From assembly GCA_944331915.1 (NCBI GenBank), contig CALVIR010000006.1:1-44564 (forward strand): a stretch of DNA of 44,564 bases, given 5' to 3'. Source of the stretch: an uncultured Bacilli bacterium (GTDB lineage Bacteria > Bacillota_I > Bacilli_A > RF39 > UBA660). The translations under genes were made by a program, and so were the position numbers. Below the pieces are notes generated by a model, which made no database searches, was not told where the DNA came from, and saw only the letters and a program-made list of their open reading frames with translations. Below are positions 23,931 to 33,431 of the stretch, one piece after another. Positions within the stretch are counted from its first letter, which is position 1; the number at the start of each line of letters is the position of its first letter.

Positions 23931-26543
23931 CTAAACACAACCAAGTTTGCCTTTTCTCTTTAAATAAAGTTTCCTTAGAAATTCTATAGGGATAACTGAA
24001 AAGGCACAGAAAAGCATTATATCTATTTCTTTTAAACTTAAAGATGTCGTTCTAAAGACATTACCTCCATAGTAGATTAAAAGTATTTGAATAACCCCAA
24101 TTAAGATAATGATGAAAAGAAAGACTTTATTACTTTTTAAATTGGCAAAGATATTTAAACGACTGGTTCTTGCGTTAAAACTATTGAAGATAGTCATGAA
24201 GATAAAAAGTCCAAAAAAGGCACTCATGAAATAAATATCATCTTTACCATTTCTAAAGAAGGAATGAATAAAGGGACTTTTTAAGAAAAAGATACAAAGA
24301 CTAAACGAATAGATACTCATAAAAATTATTTCATGAATCATATATGAGTTAAGAATCTTTTCATCACGTTTTTTAGGTGGTTCTTCCATATATTCTTCTA
24401 ATGGTGCTTCATAAGAGAAAGCGATACCTGCTAAAGTATCCATAACCATATTAACCCAAAGCATTTGAATAACAGTTACAGGGTTAGCAACACCGATAAA
24501 AGGACCAATAATAGAAAGAAAAACTGCACAGAAATTTACTGTTAATTGAAAGATAATAAATTTGCGGATACTTTTAAAGATTGTTCGGCCATAAAGAATA
24601 GCTTTAACAATTGAATTAAAATTATTATCTAACAAAATTATATCACTAGCTTCTTTGGCCACCTCTGTTCCACTTCCCATGGCAAAGCCAACATCACACT
24701 TTTTTAAAGCGGGAGCATCATTAACCCCATCACCAGTCATTCCCACCACTAGAGCTAATTCTTGACTAATTCTTACTAATCTACTTTTATCAGTAGGTAA
24801 AGCTCTGGCGACAACTTTAATATTATTAATTTTTGTTTTAAGTTCCGCATCTGTTAAATTCTCTAATTCTTTACTTGTTAAAATAATATCTTTATCTGAC
24901 TTTATAATACCGGCATCTTTTGCAATCGCAGCAGCTGTTTTTTTATTATCTCCTGTAATCATTACAACCTTTATACCTGCATTTTGAACTAAAGAAACAC
25001 CCTTTTTAACCTCTTCTCTTAGTTCATCCTTAATAAATAGTAAAGCTAGAAAAATAAAGTCATTATCTTCTTTTTTAGCTAACATAATAACTCTAATCCC
25101 ACAACTTGCATAATCATCTATTACTTTTAAAATTTTGCTCTTATCTACAAAAGTTATTTTTCTACCATTAGGTAATAAATAGTACTTACATTTATCAAGT
25201 AATATCTCAGGAGCTCCTTTATAATAAGTTACCTCTTTATTATTTTCTAAAACTTTTGTATATGAATATTTATTCTTACTATCAAAAGGAACCTCTTTTA
25301 ATTTTTTTACTGACAAATTAGTTGGTCCTACAAAATTAACTGTCGCTTTATCAGTTGCATTACCACCAAGATAAACTTTTTTAATCTCATCATATTTACA
25401 ACTAGTGTTAGAAATAATTGCTCTAGATACGTTATCATAATAAGTACCATGTCTTTTAAGACTATCTTTATCTTTATAGTAATCTAAATTACCAAATAAA
25501 ATTCCCGTTACTGTTAGTTCTCCTTTTGTTAAAGTTCCAGTTTTATCAGTAAAAAGAATATTTAAGCTTCCTGCTGTTTCAATACCCATTAATTTTCTTA
25601 CTAAAACATTATCTTTAAGCATTCGTTTCATATTACTAGATAATACTAATGTAATCATCATCGGTAAACCTTCGGGAACAGAAACAACAATAATGGTAAC
25701 AGCAAGAGTTAAAGCATGGATAAGATAAGCGAATAATAAAGAGGTATCATTAAGAGTGTTTAGTATATTTGTAATGTCAAAGTTATTATTAATGATAATC
25801 ATCTTAAAAAGATAAGAAAAGGCGACTAAAAAAGCTCCACAATAACCTATTTTACTAATTACTTTAGCTAGATCTCTAAGTCGCAATTTTAAGGGACTTT
25901 CTGGTTGTTTCTCTTGTAATTCTAATGATATTTTTCCATAAAAAGTATTAACCCCTACTTTTGTTACCACCATCTCGCCAACCCCATGATAAATAACACT
26001 ACCTCGCAATAGTTCATTATTATTACTAGGATTAATTCCCTTAGTAAAAGGAGTTTTATATATTTCTTTACTTTCACCTGTAATTGAGGCTTCATCTACA
26101 GTTAATTCCCCTTTTATTAAAATACCATCAGCAGCAATTTTATCTCCTGAGTCTAAAATAATAATATCTGATACGACCACCTCATCGACATTTATTAAAC
26201 TAACTTTACCATCTCTTCTAACTTTAACTTTAGTTTTACTCGCTTCATTTTGTAATTTTAGAAAAGCTTTTTCACTCCCATACTCTGAAATAGTAGAAAT
26301 AAATGTTGCTAAGAAAACAGCAATTAATATTCCTATTGTTTCATACCAATCAAAATCTTGAATTAAAAAGATAGTTTTAATACCTAGAGCAATTAATAAA
26401 ATCTTAATAATTGGATCTCCTAAACTCCTTATTAAAGACTTAAAAAAACTATCTTTTTTTACTTTTACTAAAGCATTGCTTCCATATTTTTCTCTTGATT
26501 TTACTACCTCATCTTTACTAAGACCATTAGTATTATATTTCAT
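23931..26543 (-). CDS. P-type cation-transporting ATPase, Ca2+ (PMCA/SERCA) type
   Basis: The order is typical: an N-terminal cation ATPase domain (GLSKDEVVKSREKYGSN), the actuator motif TGES, the phosphorylation site DKTGTLTKG, the nucleotide-domain KGAPE, TGD and the hinge GDGVNDAPALK, then a six-helix C-terminal block. The membrane residues in VPEGLPM (M4) and MLWVNMVMDTL (M6, Asn and Asp) are the Ca2+-site signature of type II ATPases. Length is 870 residues, full size. It should pump Ca2+ (possibly Mn2+) out of the cell. The ATG has AGGAGG upstream. No regulator or metal-box site is seen. Confidence 0.9.
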   Translation of the reverse strand: MKYNTNGLSKDEVVKSREKYGSNALVKVKKDSFFKSLIRSLGDPIIKILLIALGIKTIFLIQDFDWYETIGILIAVFLATFISTISEYGSEKAFLKLQNEASKTKVKVRRDGKVSLINVDEVVVSDIIILDSGDKIAADGILIKGELTVDEASITGESKEIYKTPFTKGINPSNNNELLRGSVIYHGVGEMVVTKVGVNTFYGKISLELQEKQPESPLKLRLRDLAKVISKIGYCGAFLVAFSYLFKMIIINNNFDITNILNTLNDTSLLFAYLIHALTLAVTIIVVSVPEGLPMMITLVLSSNMKRMLKDNVLVRKLMGIETAGSLNILFTDKTGTLTKGELTVTGILFGNLDYYKDKDSLKRHGTYYDNVSRAIISNTSCKYDEIKKVYLGGNATDKATVNFVGPTNLSVKKLKEVPFDSKNKYSYTKVLENNKEVTYYKGAPEILLDKCKYYLLPNGRKITFVDKSKILKVIDDYASCGIRVIMLAKKEDNDFIFLALLFIKDELREEVKKGVSLVQNAGIKVVMITGDNKKTAAAIAKDAGIIKSDKDIILTSKELENLTDAELKTKINNIKVVARALPTDKSRLVRISQELALVVGMTGDGVNDAPALKKCDVGFAMGSGTEVAKEASDIILLDNNFNSIVKAILYGRTIFKSIRKFIIFQLTVNFCAVFLSIIGPFIGVANPVTVIQMLWVNMVMDTLAGIAFSYEAPLEEYMEEPPKKRDEKILNSYMIHEIIFMSIYSFSLCIFFLKSPFIHSFFRNGKDDIYFMSAFFGLFIFMTIFNSFNARTSRLNIFANLKSNKVFLFIIILIGVIQILLIYYGGNVFRTTSLSLKEIDIMLFCAFSVIPIEFLRKLYLKRKGKLGCV

Positions 26544-26614
26544 CGAAGATTCCTCCTAAGAAATAATATGAGAAAAAATCTAAAGATAAACTTATTACAG
26601 AGGAACAAAATACA

Positions 26615-26637
26615 ACAAAAAAAGAGCCGAAGCTCTT
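26615..26637 (-). terminator. Terminator with TTCG loop after the glucosaminidase gene
   Basis: On the - strand AAGAGC-TTCG-GCTCTT followed by TTTTTTTG. The stem is 26622-26637, and the tetraloop is the very stable UUCG type. Confidence 0.75.
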
Positions 26638-27385
26638 AATTATTTCTTATTAAATCAATATAATAATTTACTTTACTAGCCCAAGTAGTACTAGCTGCAT
26701 ACTTTGGACCAATTGTTTCTACAGTATTTAAACCTACAGCATAATAATTACGATATAAGTTATCTAAATAACCTATAATACCTTCATCTAAAGTAGGATA
26801 TGCTTTATAAGAACCTCCTCCACATGAAGGTCCACCTTTTTGACCACCAACATTATTACATTCTCTGACTAACGTACTACAAGTACCATTACATCCCGTT
26901 TCATGTAACATAATAGCAGTCGCTAAGTAAGGATCAACTCCTAGTTCTAAGGAATAACTAGCAATTAAATAACCTTTACCTGCTAAAGTGGATTTTAATG
27001 ATCTATCTAACTTTTCAGCTAACTGATTTAAGGTCATATTATCATAAACAATTGGTTCAACAGGAACCGTTGATATTTCTTCATAAGTCTTAACATCTTC
27101 TAACTCTTCTGTTATTTCTACCTCTTCAACCACATCTGTTACCTCACTCGTTGTATCAACTGTATCATTAGTTTCGGTATTTTCATTTTCGTTCTTATCT
27201 TCTAAAACATTATTATTTATTTCCTCAACATGACCAGTATTTACATCTTGCATAGATATTTTAAGAGTAGAATTATTATTATTGTTTTCTAATTTAAAGG
27301 CATGATACTGTAAAATTCCAGCTAAACTTATCATAAATACTCCTAAAGAAGCAAGTAATAAGCTCAGCTTACTAACTTTTTTCAT
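26636..27385 (-). CDS. Cell-wall glucosaminidase-like hydrolase
   Basis: This is a secreted peptidoglycan hydrolase of the glucosaminidase (PF01832, lysozyme-like) type. Residues 1-26 (KKVSKLSLLLASLGVFMISLAGIL) form a signal or anchor and 45-115 an acidic Thr/Glu/Asn-rich spacer. From about 120 the catalytic domain reads LAEKLDRSLKSTLAGKGYLIASYSLELGVDPYLATAIMLHETGCNG, with the Glu of HETG in the catalytic place, followed by NNVGGQKGG and TLDEGIIGYLDNLYRNYY. ATG at 27385 follows AAGGAGG; a longer frame begins in the promoter and is not used. Its own strong promoter separates it from the adhesin gene. Confidence 0.8.
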   Translation of the reverse strand: MKKVSKLSLLLASLGVFMISLAGILQYHAFKLENNNNNSTLKISMQDVNTGHVEEINNNVLEDKNENENTETNDTVDTTSEVTDVVEEVEITEELEDVKTYEEISTVPVEPIVYDNMTLNQLAEKLDRSLKSTLAGKGYLIASYSLELGVDPYLATAIMLHETGCNGTCSTLVRECNNVGGQKGGPSCGGGSYKAYPTLDEGIIGYLDNLYRNYYAVGLNTVETIGPKYAASTTWASKVNYYIDLIRNN

Positions 27386-27413
27386 AGTTCCTCCTTCACA
27401 TAAGAACAATAAA

Positions 27414-27442
27414 ATTGTATCAAAAAAACTGTCACTTGTCAA
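27414..27442 (-). promoter_or_regulatory. Sigma-A promoter of the glucosaminidase gene
   Basis: TTGACA (27437-27442) and TACAAT (27414-27419) are exactly 17 bases apart, with the ATG 29 bases after the -10. The -35 box lies inside the terminator stem of the upstream adhesin gene. Confidence 0.75.
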
Positions 27443-27452
27443 ATTTGACAGT
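27421..27452 (-). terminator. Terminator of the adhesin gene, overlapping the next promoter
   Basis: ACTGTCA and TGACAGT (27428-27434 and 27446-27452 on the + strand) pair, and on the - strand the stem is followed by seven T. It shares its bases with the -35 region of the glucosaminidase promoter. Confidence 0.6.
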
Positions 27453-27484
27453 CTTTCTGTTATATTATATGCATTTTTTATTTT

Positions 27485-30400
27485 TTATCTTGACAATACG
27501 GAACTTTTTCTTCGACTAATAATAACCAAAGTGCCTCCTACCATAATAATAAGTCCCCCAATTATATAAACAGCATTTGAATTACTACTAGTATTAGGTA
27601 CATCAATTGGTTTACTATTAAACATTGTCTCTGTTTGAATATCACCAGTCTCTAAGACTCTAAAATCTACTGTTGCTGTATTAACAACATAGCCATCAGG
27701 AGCATTTATTTCTTTAAGAGTATAATAACCAATTGGTAATCTTTCTATATAATGTGGTGTATCAGTAGAGGTCCATTCTTCCACTATCTCACCTTTATCA
27801 TTATATATTATTAACTGAGCCCCTGGTAATTCCTCACTATTAGCCATATCTTTTTTACTAATCATTACTTTAGTATAGTCATTAACAAAATTAACCACAG
27901 TAACATTATTATCATCAGTAATACTAAAGTATAAAGGATTATTATTAACAACAAGTCCCTCTTTCGCTTCTAATTGTCTTAAAACATAATCTCCATTATT
28001 TAAAGGATCACTAACATATTTTTCATTAGTTGTTGTAAACTCTGTTACCTCTTCTCCATCTCTAGTTTCAATTCTAAATTTAAAGCCTTCTTCTGCTTCT
28101 ATTTCTACTCTTTTATTATTAATAACTACTTTTAAAACATCATTTACAATATTAACAGTTTGCATTTCTCCAGTTTCTTCTAATTCAAAAGTAATTTTAG
28201 AATTAGATAAAACATATCCTGCTGGAGCTTCTATTTCTTCTAACTGATAAGTACCTGCTGCTAGTCTTTTAATTATATGAGGACTATCAGTTGTTACAAA
28301 GGTAATTGGTTCCATTGTTCCATCTACCCTAGATAATTTTAAAGTAGCTCCACTAATATACTCCCCAGTACCAGCATCTATTTTACCTAAAGAAACCTCA
28401 GTTGGTTTATTTTCAAGAGTAATTTCATAGTTATAATTACTAGCATCAACAGTAAATTCATGTAACGATGTATCTAAAATATAACCATCTATAGTCATAG
28501 TCTCTCTTAAGTAATAAGTACCTTCTTCTAATATATTTAAGGTAAGAGGTGTATCACTAGTAACATAATTACCAATTACCTCTTTCTCACTATTTAAAAG
28601 TTCATATCTAATACCTGCAAGAGGCATCTTTGTCTCTGCATCTATTTTATTTAAAGTTATATTAATCTTTTCATTAGGCATATTATAGGTAATAACAGAA
28701 TCTGTATCTTTAATTGTAATTGTCTCTATATGTGTATTTCTAATATAACCAGCAGGTGCTTTAGTCTCTTCTAATTTATAAGTACCACTAGCTAAACCTC
28801 TAATAACATGAGCTTCATTACCACTAGTAAACTCTGCGACTGGTTCTCCAGCACTATTAGTAAGTTTTAACTCTGCTCCTGCCATAAACTTACCATCACT
28901 ATCTACTTTCCCAAGTCTAAGTTCATTTTTCTTATTTTCAAACGTAACATTTATATTTGTTGTTTCATTAGTTACCACAAAGGATACTGGTTCTTCACTT
29001 TTAACATAACCACTAGGTGCTTCTGTTTCTCTAACATAATAAGTACCAGGATCTAATTTAGAGATAGTATAAGGACTCTTACTAGAGGTAAAACTTTCTA
29101 TCACCCTACCACTACTATCAACTATTTCCATTTTAGCTCCAACAACTGCCTCTTTTGTCTCACTATCAATCTTATTAATAGTTATTTGATTTTTACTATT
29201 ATAGAAAGTAATAGTCAAGTTCTCTGTCATTGTATTTGTAATCGTAAAGGTTAATTCTTCACTGCTAAGTGAATAACCACTAGGTGGAGCTATTTCAATA
29301 ACTTTATAATTTCCTACTGCTAAACCTGTAATACGATGTGCTTCCCTACCTGTAACCCATTCATCAACTGTACTATTAGTATCAGTATTAACAAGTCTAA
29401 GTGTCGCTCCTTCTACAAAGTTATTATCACTAGCATCTCTCTTTTCAATAAGAATTTCATTCTTTTTATCAGCATAATCCACAGTAACCCTTGTATGATC
29501 TTTATCTATGGTAAACGTCTTAACCTCATCACTAACTAGATAACCACTAGGTGCAGATATTTCGACTACTTTATATGTTCCTTCTGATAAATTAGGTATT
29601 GCTACATAATCAGTTCCTGTTGTAATAGTTGCCACAGTAGCATTATTATTATCAAGAATTCTAAGCACCGCTCCACTAACAACAGATCCTGTATCACTAT
29701 CTACTTTTCTAATATAAGCTTCAAACCTAGAATTAGTAAGAGTTCTAGAAATATTTAAATTACTACTATCAATCACCACTGTTGTTTCAGCATTATTAAT
29801 ATAGTAACCATTAGGAGCACTTGTTTCTCTAATCTTATATTCACCTGGTAATAAGTTAGAAGTCATATGACTAGTAGTAGTTGTCGTAAAGCTATCAACA
29901 ACTGTATTAGTCGCTACTCTTACAATCTCTATACTAGCTCCTGCTAAAGGACTATTACCATTACTATCGACTTTATTAACAGTAAGGCTTCCTGTCGGCA
30001 TAGTTACACTACTACTTATTGTTTTCTCTTTAGGAGTTGCTGCTAAAGTACCAGATATTGCTTGCTGCATATTACTAGCATCTTCTGCTGGAGGATCATA
30101 ACGATATGCTTCATATTCTGTATAATTTACAACAACACTTATATTAACAGTAATAGGACTACTTATTTTAGCAAGATCAACTCTAAGTTTAAATGGTTGT
30201 CCACTATTTATCGTATTACTACCTATCACATTATTATTACTATCAAGTATTTCCACTGCACTATTATTAACACTAACTTTGTAATTTTGAAAACTTACAT
30301 TAGAATTAACTGTAATATTATCTGTTATTAAATATTTATGATCACTACTCAATTTAAAGTCACTACTACTAATACTAAAACTAGGATTAATGGTAACCGG

Positions 30401-30967
30401 ATTATTTTTAGCATTAACCGCTCCATTTATAAGCGATTCTATATATTGATAATAATTACTTGCCCTAATAACATTTTTCTGATTAGTAGTCAAATTACTT
30501 TTACCTTCCGCTAAATCTTGATACCACCATAAAGCTATTTGCGTTAAGTAATCATCATAAGCATCGTTTCCTGTTAATGATTTATTAGGATATCCATTCT
30601 GTAACAAATAAACATATCCAGCATCTAATGGAGTAGCATTTTTAGTTATTGTTCTAGGACTATCATTACTAGGCCAACCCTTATCTTTTTCAAGACAATA
30701 AACGGTATATCTAAATCCCGTAGAATCAGTCGCATAATATGGAACCAAAGCAATAATTTCATCACCATACAAATTATCAAAAAGACTAACTCTATCTGTC
30801 AAAATATTTCCCATTCCTGTCGTTAAAGTATCAGGAAGCTCTGTAGGAGCCCCATATGTAATTAATGGCCCTTTAACTAAAACAACAAAGAGAATAAAGA
30901 ATAATGCTCCCAAAATAGCATTTTTAACAACATTTTTATCTATCACTGCTACATTACTATATCTCAT
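27485..30967 (-). CDS. Thioester-domain (TQXA) adhesin with nine SpaA/Cna_B repeats
   Basis: Residues 14-38 form a signal/anchor segment. A thioester domain follows, with C91 (YTVYCLEKD) and Q143 in the signature TQIALW; in this family the Cys and Gln form an internal thioester that binds host surfaces covalently. From about 330, nine SpaA/Cna_B domains of about 80 residues follow, most opening with a lysine in x-V/I-x-K-x-D (TVNKVDSNG, IRKVDSDTG, INKIDSETK, LGKVDSDG, LNKIDAETK, LGKIDAGTG, ISKKDMANS) suited to isopeptide bonds; the eighth is divergent. The C-terminus has VPNTSSNS, a membrane helix and RRK, a sortase-type tail without the usual LPxTG. No sortase gene is nearby. The stalk is long enough to cross the wall. 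Confidence 0.85.
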   Translation of the reverse strand: MRYSNVAVIDKNVVKNAILGALFFILFVVLVKGPLITYGAPTELPDTLTTGMGNILTDRVSLFDNLYGDEIIALVPYYATDSTGFRYTVYCLEKDKGWPSNDSPRTITKNATPLDAGYVYLLQNGYPNKSLTGNDAYDDYLTQIALWWYQDLAEGKSNLTTNQKNVIRASNYYQYIESLINGAVNAKNNPVTINPSFSISSSDFKLSSDHKYLITDNITVNSNVSFQNYKVSVNNSAVEILDSNNNVIGSNTINSGQPFKLRVDLAKISSPITVNISVVVNYTEYEAYRYDPPAEDASNMQQAISGTLAATPKEKTISSSVTMPTGSLTVNKVDSNGNSPLAGASIEIVRVATNTVVDSFTTTTTSHMTSNLLPGEYKIRETSAPNGYYINNAETTVVIDSSNLNISRTLTNSRFEAYIRKVDSDTGSVVSGAVLRILDNNNATVATITTGTDYVAIPNLSEGTYKVVEISAPSGYLVSDEVKTFTIDKDHTRVTVDYADKKNEILIEKRDASDNNFVEGATLRLVNTDTNSTVDEWVTGREAHRITGLAVGNYKVIEIAPPSGYSLSSEELTFTITNTMTENLTITFYNSKNQITINKIDSETKEAVVGAKMEIVDSSGRVIESFTSSKSPYTISKLDPGTYYVRETEAPSGYVKSEEPVSFVVTNETTNINVTFENKKNELRLGKVDSDGKFMAGAELKLTNSAGEPVAEFTSGNEAHVIRGLASGTYKLEETKAPAGYIRNTHIETITIKDTDSVITYNMPNEKINITLNKIDAETKMPLAGIRYELLNSEKEVIGNYVTSDTPLTLNILEEGTYYLRETMTIDGYILDTSLHEFTVDASNYNYEITLENKPTEVSLGKIDAGTGEYISGATLKLSRVDGTMEPITFVTTDSPHIIKRLAAGTYQLEEIEAPAGYVLSNSKITFELEETGEMQTVNIVNDVLKVVINNKRVEIEAEEGFKFRIETRDGEEVTEFTTTNEKYVSDPLNNGDYVLRQLEAKEGLVVNNNPLYFSITDDNNVTVVNFVNDYTKVMISKKDMANSEELPGAQLIIYNDKGEIVEEWTSTDTPHYIERLPIGYYTLKEINAPDGYVVNTATVDFRVLETGDIQTETMFNSKPIDVPNTSSNSNAVYIIGGLIIMVGGTLVIISRRKSSVLSR

Positions 30968-30997
30968 CTAAATCACCTATCCACCTATCTTAATAAG

Positions 30998-31003
30998 ATT
31001 ATA
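30998..31003 (-). promoter_or_regulatory. -10 box of the adhesin gene
   Basis: TATAAT on the - strand lies 30 bases before the adhesin ATG, just after the tex terminator. No clear -35 is seen. Confidence 0.4.
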
Positions 31004-31017
31004 GCACGCTAAGAGAA

Positions 31018-31043
31018 GAAAAAAAAGAAGTATTTAAACTTCT
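31018..31043 (-). terminator. Terminator of tex
   Basis: On the - strand AGAAGT-ttaaat-ACTTCT followed by TTTTTTTC, starting within the last codon of tex. Confidence 0.65.
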
Positions 31044-33189
31044 AATTATTTATAAGTGATAAACTAACTTTTTTCTTATCTAAGTCTATATCATCAACAT
31101 AACAATCAACAATATCCCCTACACTAAACAAGTCACTAGGATTTTTAAGATATTCTTTAGTAAGTTTAGAAATATGAGCAAGTCCATCATTTTTTAGACC
31201 AATATCAATGAATAGACCAAAATCAACAACATTACGAACCGTCCCTTGTAACTTATCACCTTTCTTTAGATCTTCAATATGTAAAATATCATTTCTAAGT
31301 ATAGGTTGCGGATATGTATCACGTAAATCTCTTAATGGTTTTTCTAAAGCTTCTATAATATCAGTAAGAGTATATTGATCTATTTCTAATTCTTTACTTA
31401 TTTTATCAATATCTAAAGTATTTAATTTATTAACTAATGCTTCTGTTCCTAAATCATTTTCTGTAAAGCTCAAATAAGTAAGAAATTCTCTTGTCTTATC
31501 ATAACTCTCTGGATGAATAGATGTCTTATCTAAAGGATTATCCCCATCAACTATTCTCATAAAACCTATCGCTTGTTCATAGATTTTATCACTCATTCCT
31601 TTTATTTTAATGAGTTCTTTTCTATTTTTAAATTTACCAAACTCTTCTCTCATCTTAACTAAATTATCTATAACTTTTTTATTTAGTCCTGACACATATT
31701 TTAGTAGTGATGGACTTGCCGTATTAACATTAACTCCGACACCATTTACCGCTTTACTAACAACAAAGTTTAATGATTCATCTAATTTTTTTACCGGAAC
31801 ATCATGTTGATATAACCCAACTCCAATACTTTTAGGATCTATTTTTACAAGTTCTGACAAAGCATCTTGAACTCTTCTTCCAATACTAACAGCGCTTCTT
31901 TTTTCAACAGTCAAATCAGGAAACTCTTCTATTGCAAGTTTACTAGCCGAATATACTGATGCTCCCGCTTCACTTACGATTATATAGGATACATCTTTCT
32001 TACAATCTTTAATAGTATCCGCTACAAAAGCTTCACTTTCTCTTGATGCTGTTCCATTTCCAATAGCAATAACATCGATATTATATTTATCAATTAATTC
32101 TAATAATTTCTTTTTAGAACCCTCAATATCATTATGAGGTTCTGTTGGATAAATTACGGCAATCTCTAAGACTTTACCCGTTTTATCTAAGACCGCAAGT
32201 TTACACCCTGTTCTAAAAGCGGGATCAAACCCTAACACTGTTTTATCTTTTAAAGGAGGAGTTAACAAAAGTTTCTCTACATTAGTAGCAAAAGTATCAA
32301 TCGCTCTTTCTTCCCCTTTTTCTTTCAATTCACTCCGTACCTCTCTATCAACACTAGGTAATATCAATCTCTTAAGACTATCATTAATCGCTTCACTTAT
32401 TATTTCTTTACAGAATGATTCTTTATTTTTAATAACTTTATTCTCTAAATAAGCAGTTATTTTCTCTACATCATAATCTAACTTAACACTAAGAACATCT
32501 TCTTTTTCCCCACGATTAATCGCTAGTATTCTATGTGGTTTAATATATTTAACTGCCTCAGTAAAGTCATAATAATTACTATAAACTTTCTCTTCATCTA
32601 CAGCATTTTTCTTTAACTTACTAACAATAACCCCTTCTTTAAATATATAGCTTCTAATCCATTTTCTATAATAAGCATTATCACTAATCCATTCTGCAAT
32701 AATATATTTAGCTCCCATAACAGCATCTTCTACTGTCTTTACCTTATCATTAATAAATTTACTAGCAATAGTATTAATATCTCCCTTCACAGGACAAGAC
32801 ATAATAATCTTAGCAAGAGGCTCTAACCCATTATTAATCGCATCCGTTGCCTTAGTCTTTTTCTTCTCCTTATAAGGACGATACAAGTCATCTACCTCAA
32901 CAAGCTTAGTACAATTCATAATAGATGTTTTTAACTCATCGGTAAGTAATCCTTTCTCATCAATAAGTCTAATAACATCCTCTTTTCTCTTAAGTAAATT
33001 AACTTGATACTGATATACATCATCAATTGATTTAATAACCTCTTCATTTAAAGCTCCAGTCGCTTCCTTACGATATCTTGCAATAAAAGGAATAGTATTT
33101 CCTTCTTCTAATAGTTTTAACACTGTCATAACTTGTTTTTTACTTATATTTAAATCTTTACTAATACTTTCAATAATTACATCATTCAT
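31042..33189 (-). CDS. tex: Tex family RNA-binding protein
   Basis: Tex is a conserved nucleic-acid-binding protein linked to transcription and RNA handling. The parts are in their usual order: an N-terminal helical region with IPFIARYRKEATGALNEE (about 30-47); the YqgF/RNase H-like fold from VLGFDPAFRTGCKLAVLD; the helix-hairpin-helix pair with VGVNVNTASPSLLKYVSGL and KNRKELIKIKGM; and the C-terminal S1 domain GDKLQGTVRNVVDFGLFIDIGLKNDGLAHISKL. At 715 residues it is full length. ATG at 33189 has AGAGGAT in front; seven residues of upstream frame are not used. It stands alone between two surface-protein genes. Confidence 0.93.
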   Translation of the reverse strand: MNDVIIESISKDLNISKKQVMTVLKLLEEGNTIPFIARYRKEATGALNEEVIKSIDDVYQYQVNLLKRKEDVIRLIDEKGLLTDELKTSIMNCTKLVEVDDLYRPYKEKKKTKATDAINNGLEPLAKIIMSCPVKGDINTIASKFINDKVKTVEDAVMGAKYIIAEWISDNAYYRKWIRSYIFKEGVIVSKLKKNAVDEEKVYSNYYDFTEAVKYIKPHRILAINRGEKEDVLSVKLDYDVEKITAYLENKVIKNKESFCKEIISEAINDSLKRLILPSVDREVRSELKEKGEERAIDTFATNVEKLLLTPPLKDKTVLGFDPAFRTGCKLAVLDKTGKVLEIAVIYPTEPHNDIEGSKKKLLELIDKYNIDVIAIGNGTASRESEAFVADTIKDCKKDVSYIIVSEAGASVYSASKLAIEEFPDLTVEKRSAVSIGRRVQDALSELVKIDPKSIGVGLYQHDVPVKKLDESLNFVVSKAVNGVGVNVNTASPSLLKYVSGLNKKVIDNLVKMREEFGKFKNRKELIKIKGMSDKIYEQAIGFMRIVDGDNPLDKTSIHPESYDKTREFLTYLSFTENDLGTEALVNKLNTLDIDKISKELEIDQYTLTDIIEALEKPLRDLRDTYPQPILRNDILHIEDLKKGDKLQGTVRNVVDFGLFIDIGLKNDGLAHISKLTKEYLKNPSDLFSVGDIVDCYVDDIDLDKKKVSLSLINN

Positions 33190-33245
33190 ACATATCCTCT
33201 TTTCTAACAATATCTATTTTATTACAAAGACCAAAGAGAGAAAAG

Positions 33246-33272
33246 AAAAAAAGTGCAATTTGACACTTTTTT
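33246..33272. terminator. Bidirectional terminator
   Basis: AAAAAAGTG-8 bases-CACTTTTTT forms a 9-bp stem with A and T tracts built in, between tex and the variable surface protein gene. Confidence 0.6.
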
Positions 33273-33391
33273 CTATTGTAACAACAGCAATGCCTTATAA
33301 TTTTTGTTGTTCACACACAAAACATTTGACGAATAAGATGGTAATTTCCTACTATAATATATTCTAATCTAATTATAGCCAAATTAATTTA

Positions 33392-33429
33392 GTCATCAGT
33401 CTAGGTAATACATTCCCTAGAATGCTGAC
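33392..33429. other. Long hairpin just after the variable surface protein gene
   Basis: GTCATCAGTCTAGG (33392-33405) faces CCTAGAATGCTGAC (33416-33429). CTAGG/CCTAG, AG/CT and GTCA/TGAC pair with small bulges. No T-tract follows on either strand, so it is not an ordinary terminator. It lies about 70 bases beyond the last hypervariable repeat. Confidence 0.45.
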
Positions 33430-33431
33430 AT

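Noticed and set aside
29336-31810. Short + strand frames opposite the adhesin and tex genes
   Set aside because: They lie entirely inside well-supported genes on the other strand, lack ribosome binding sites and show no protein family features.
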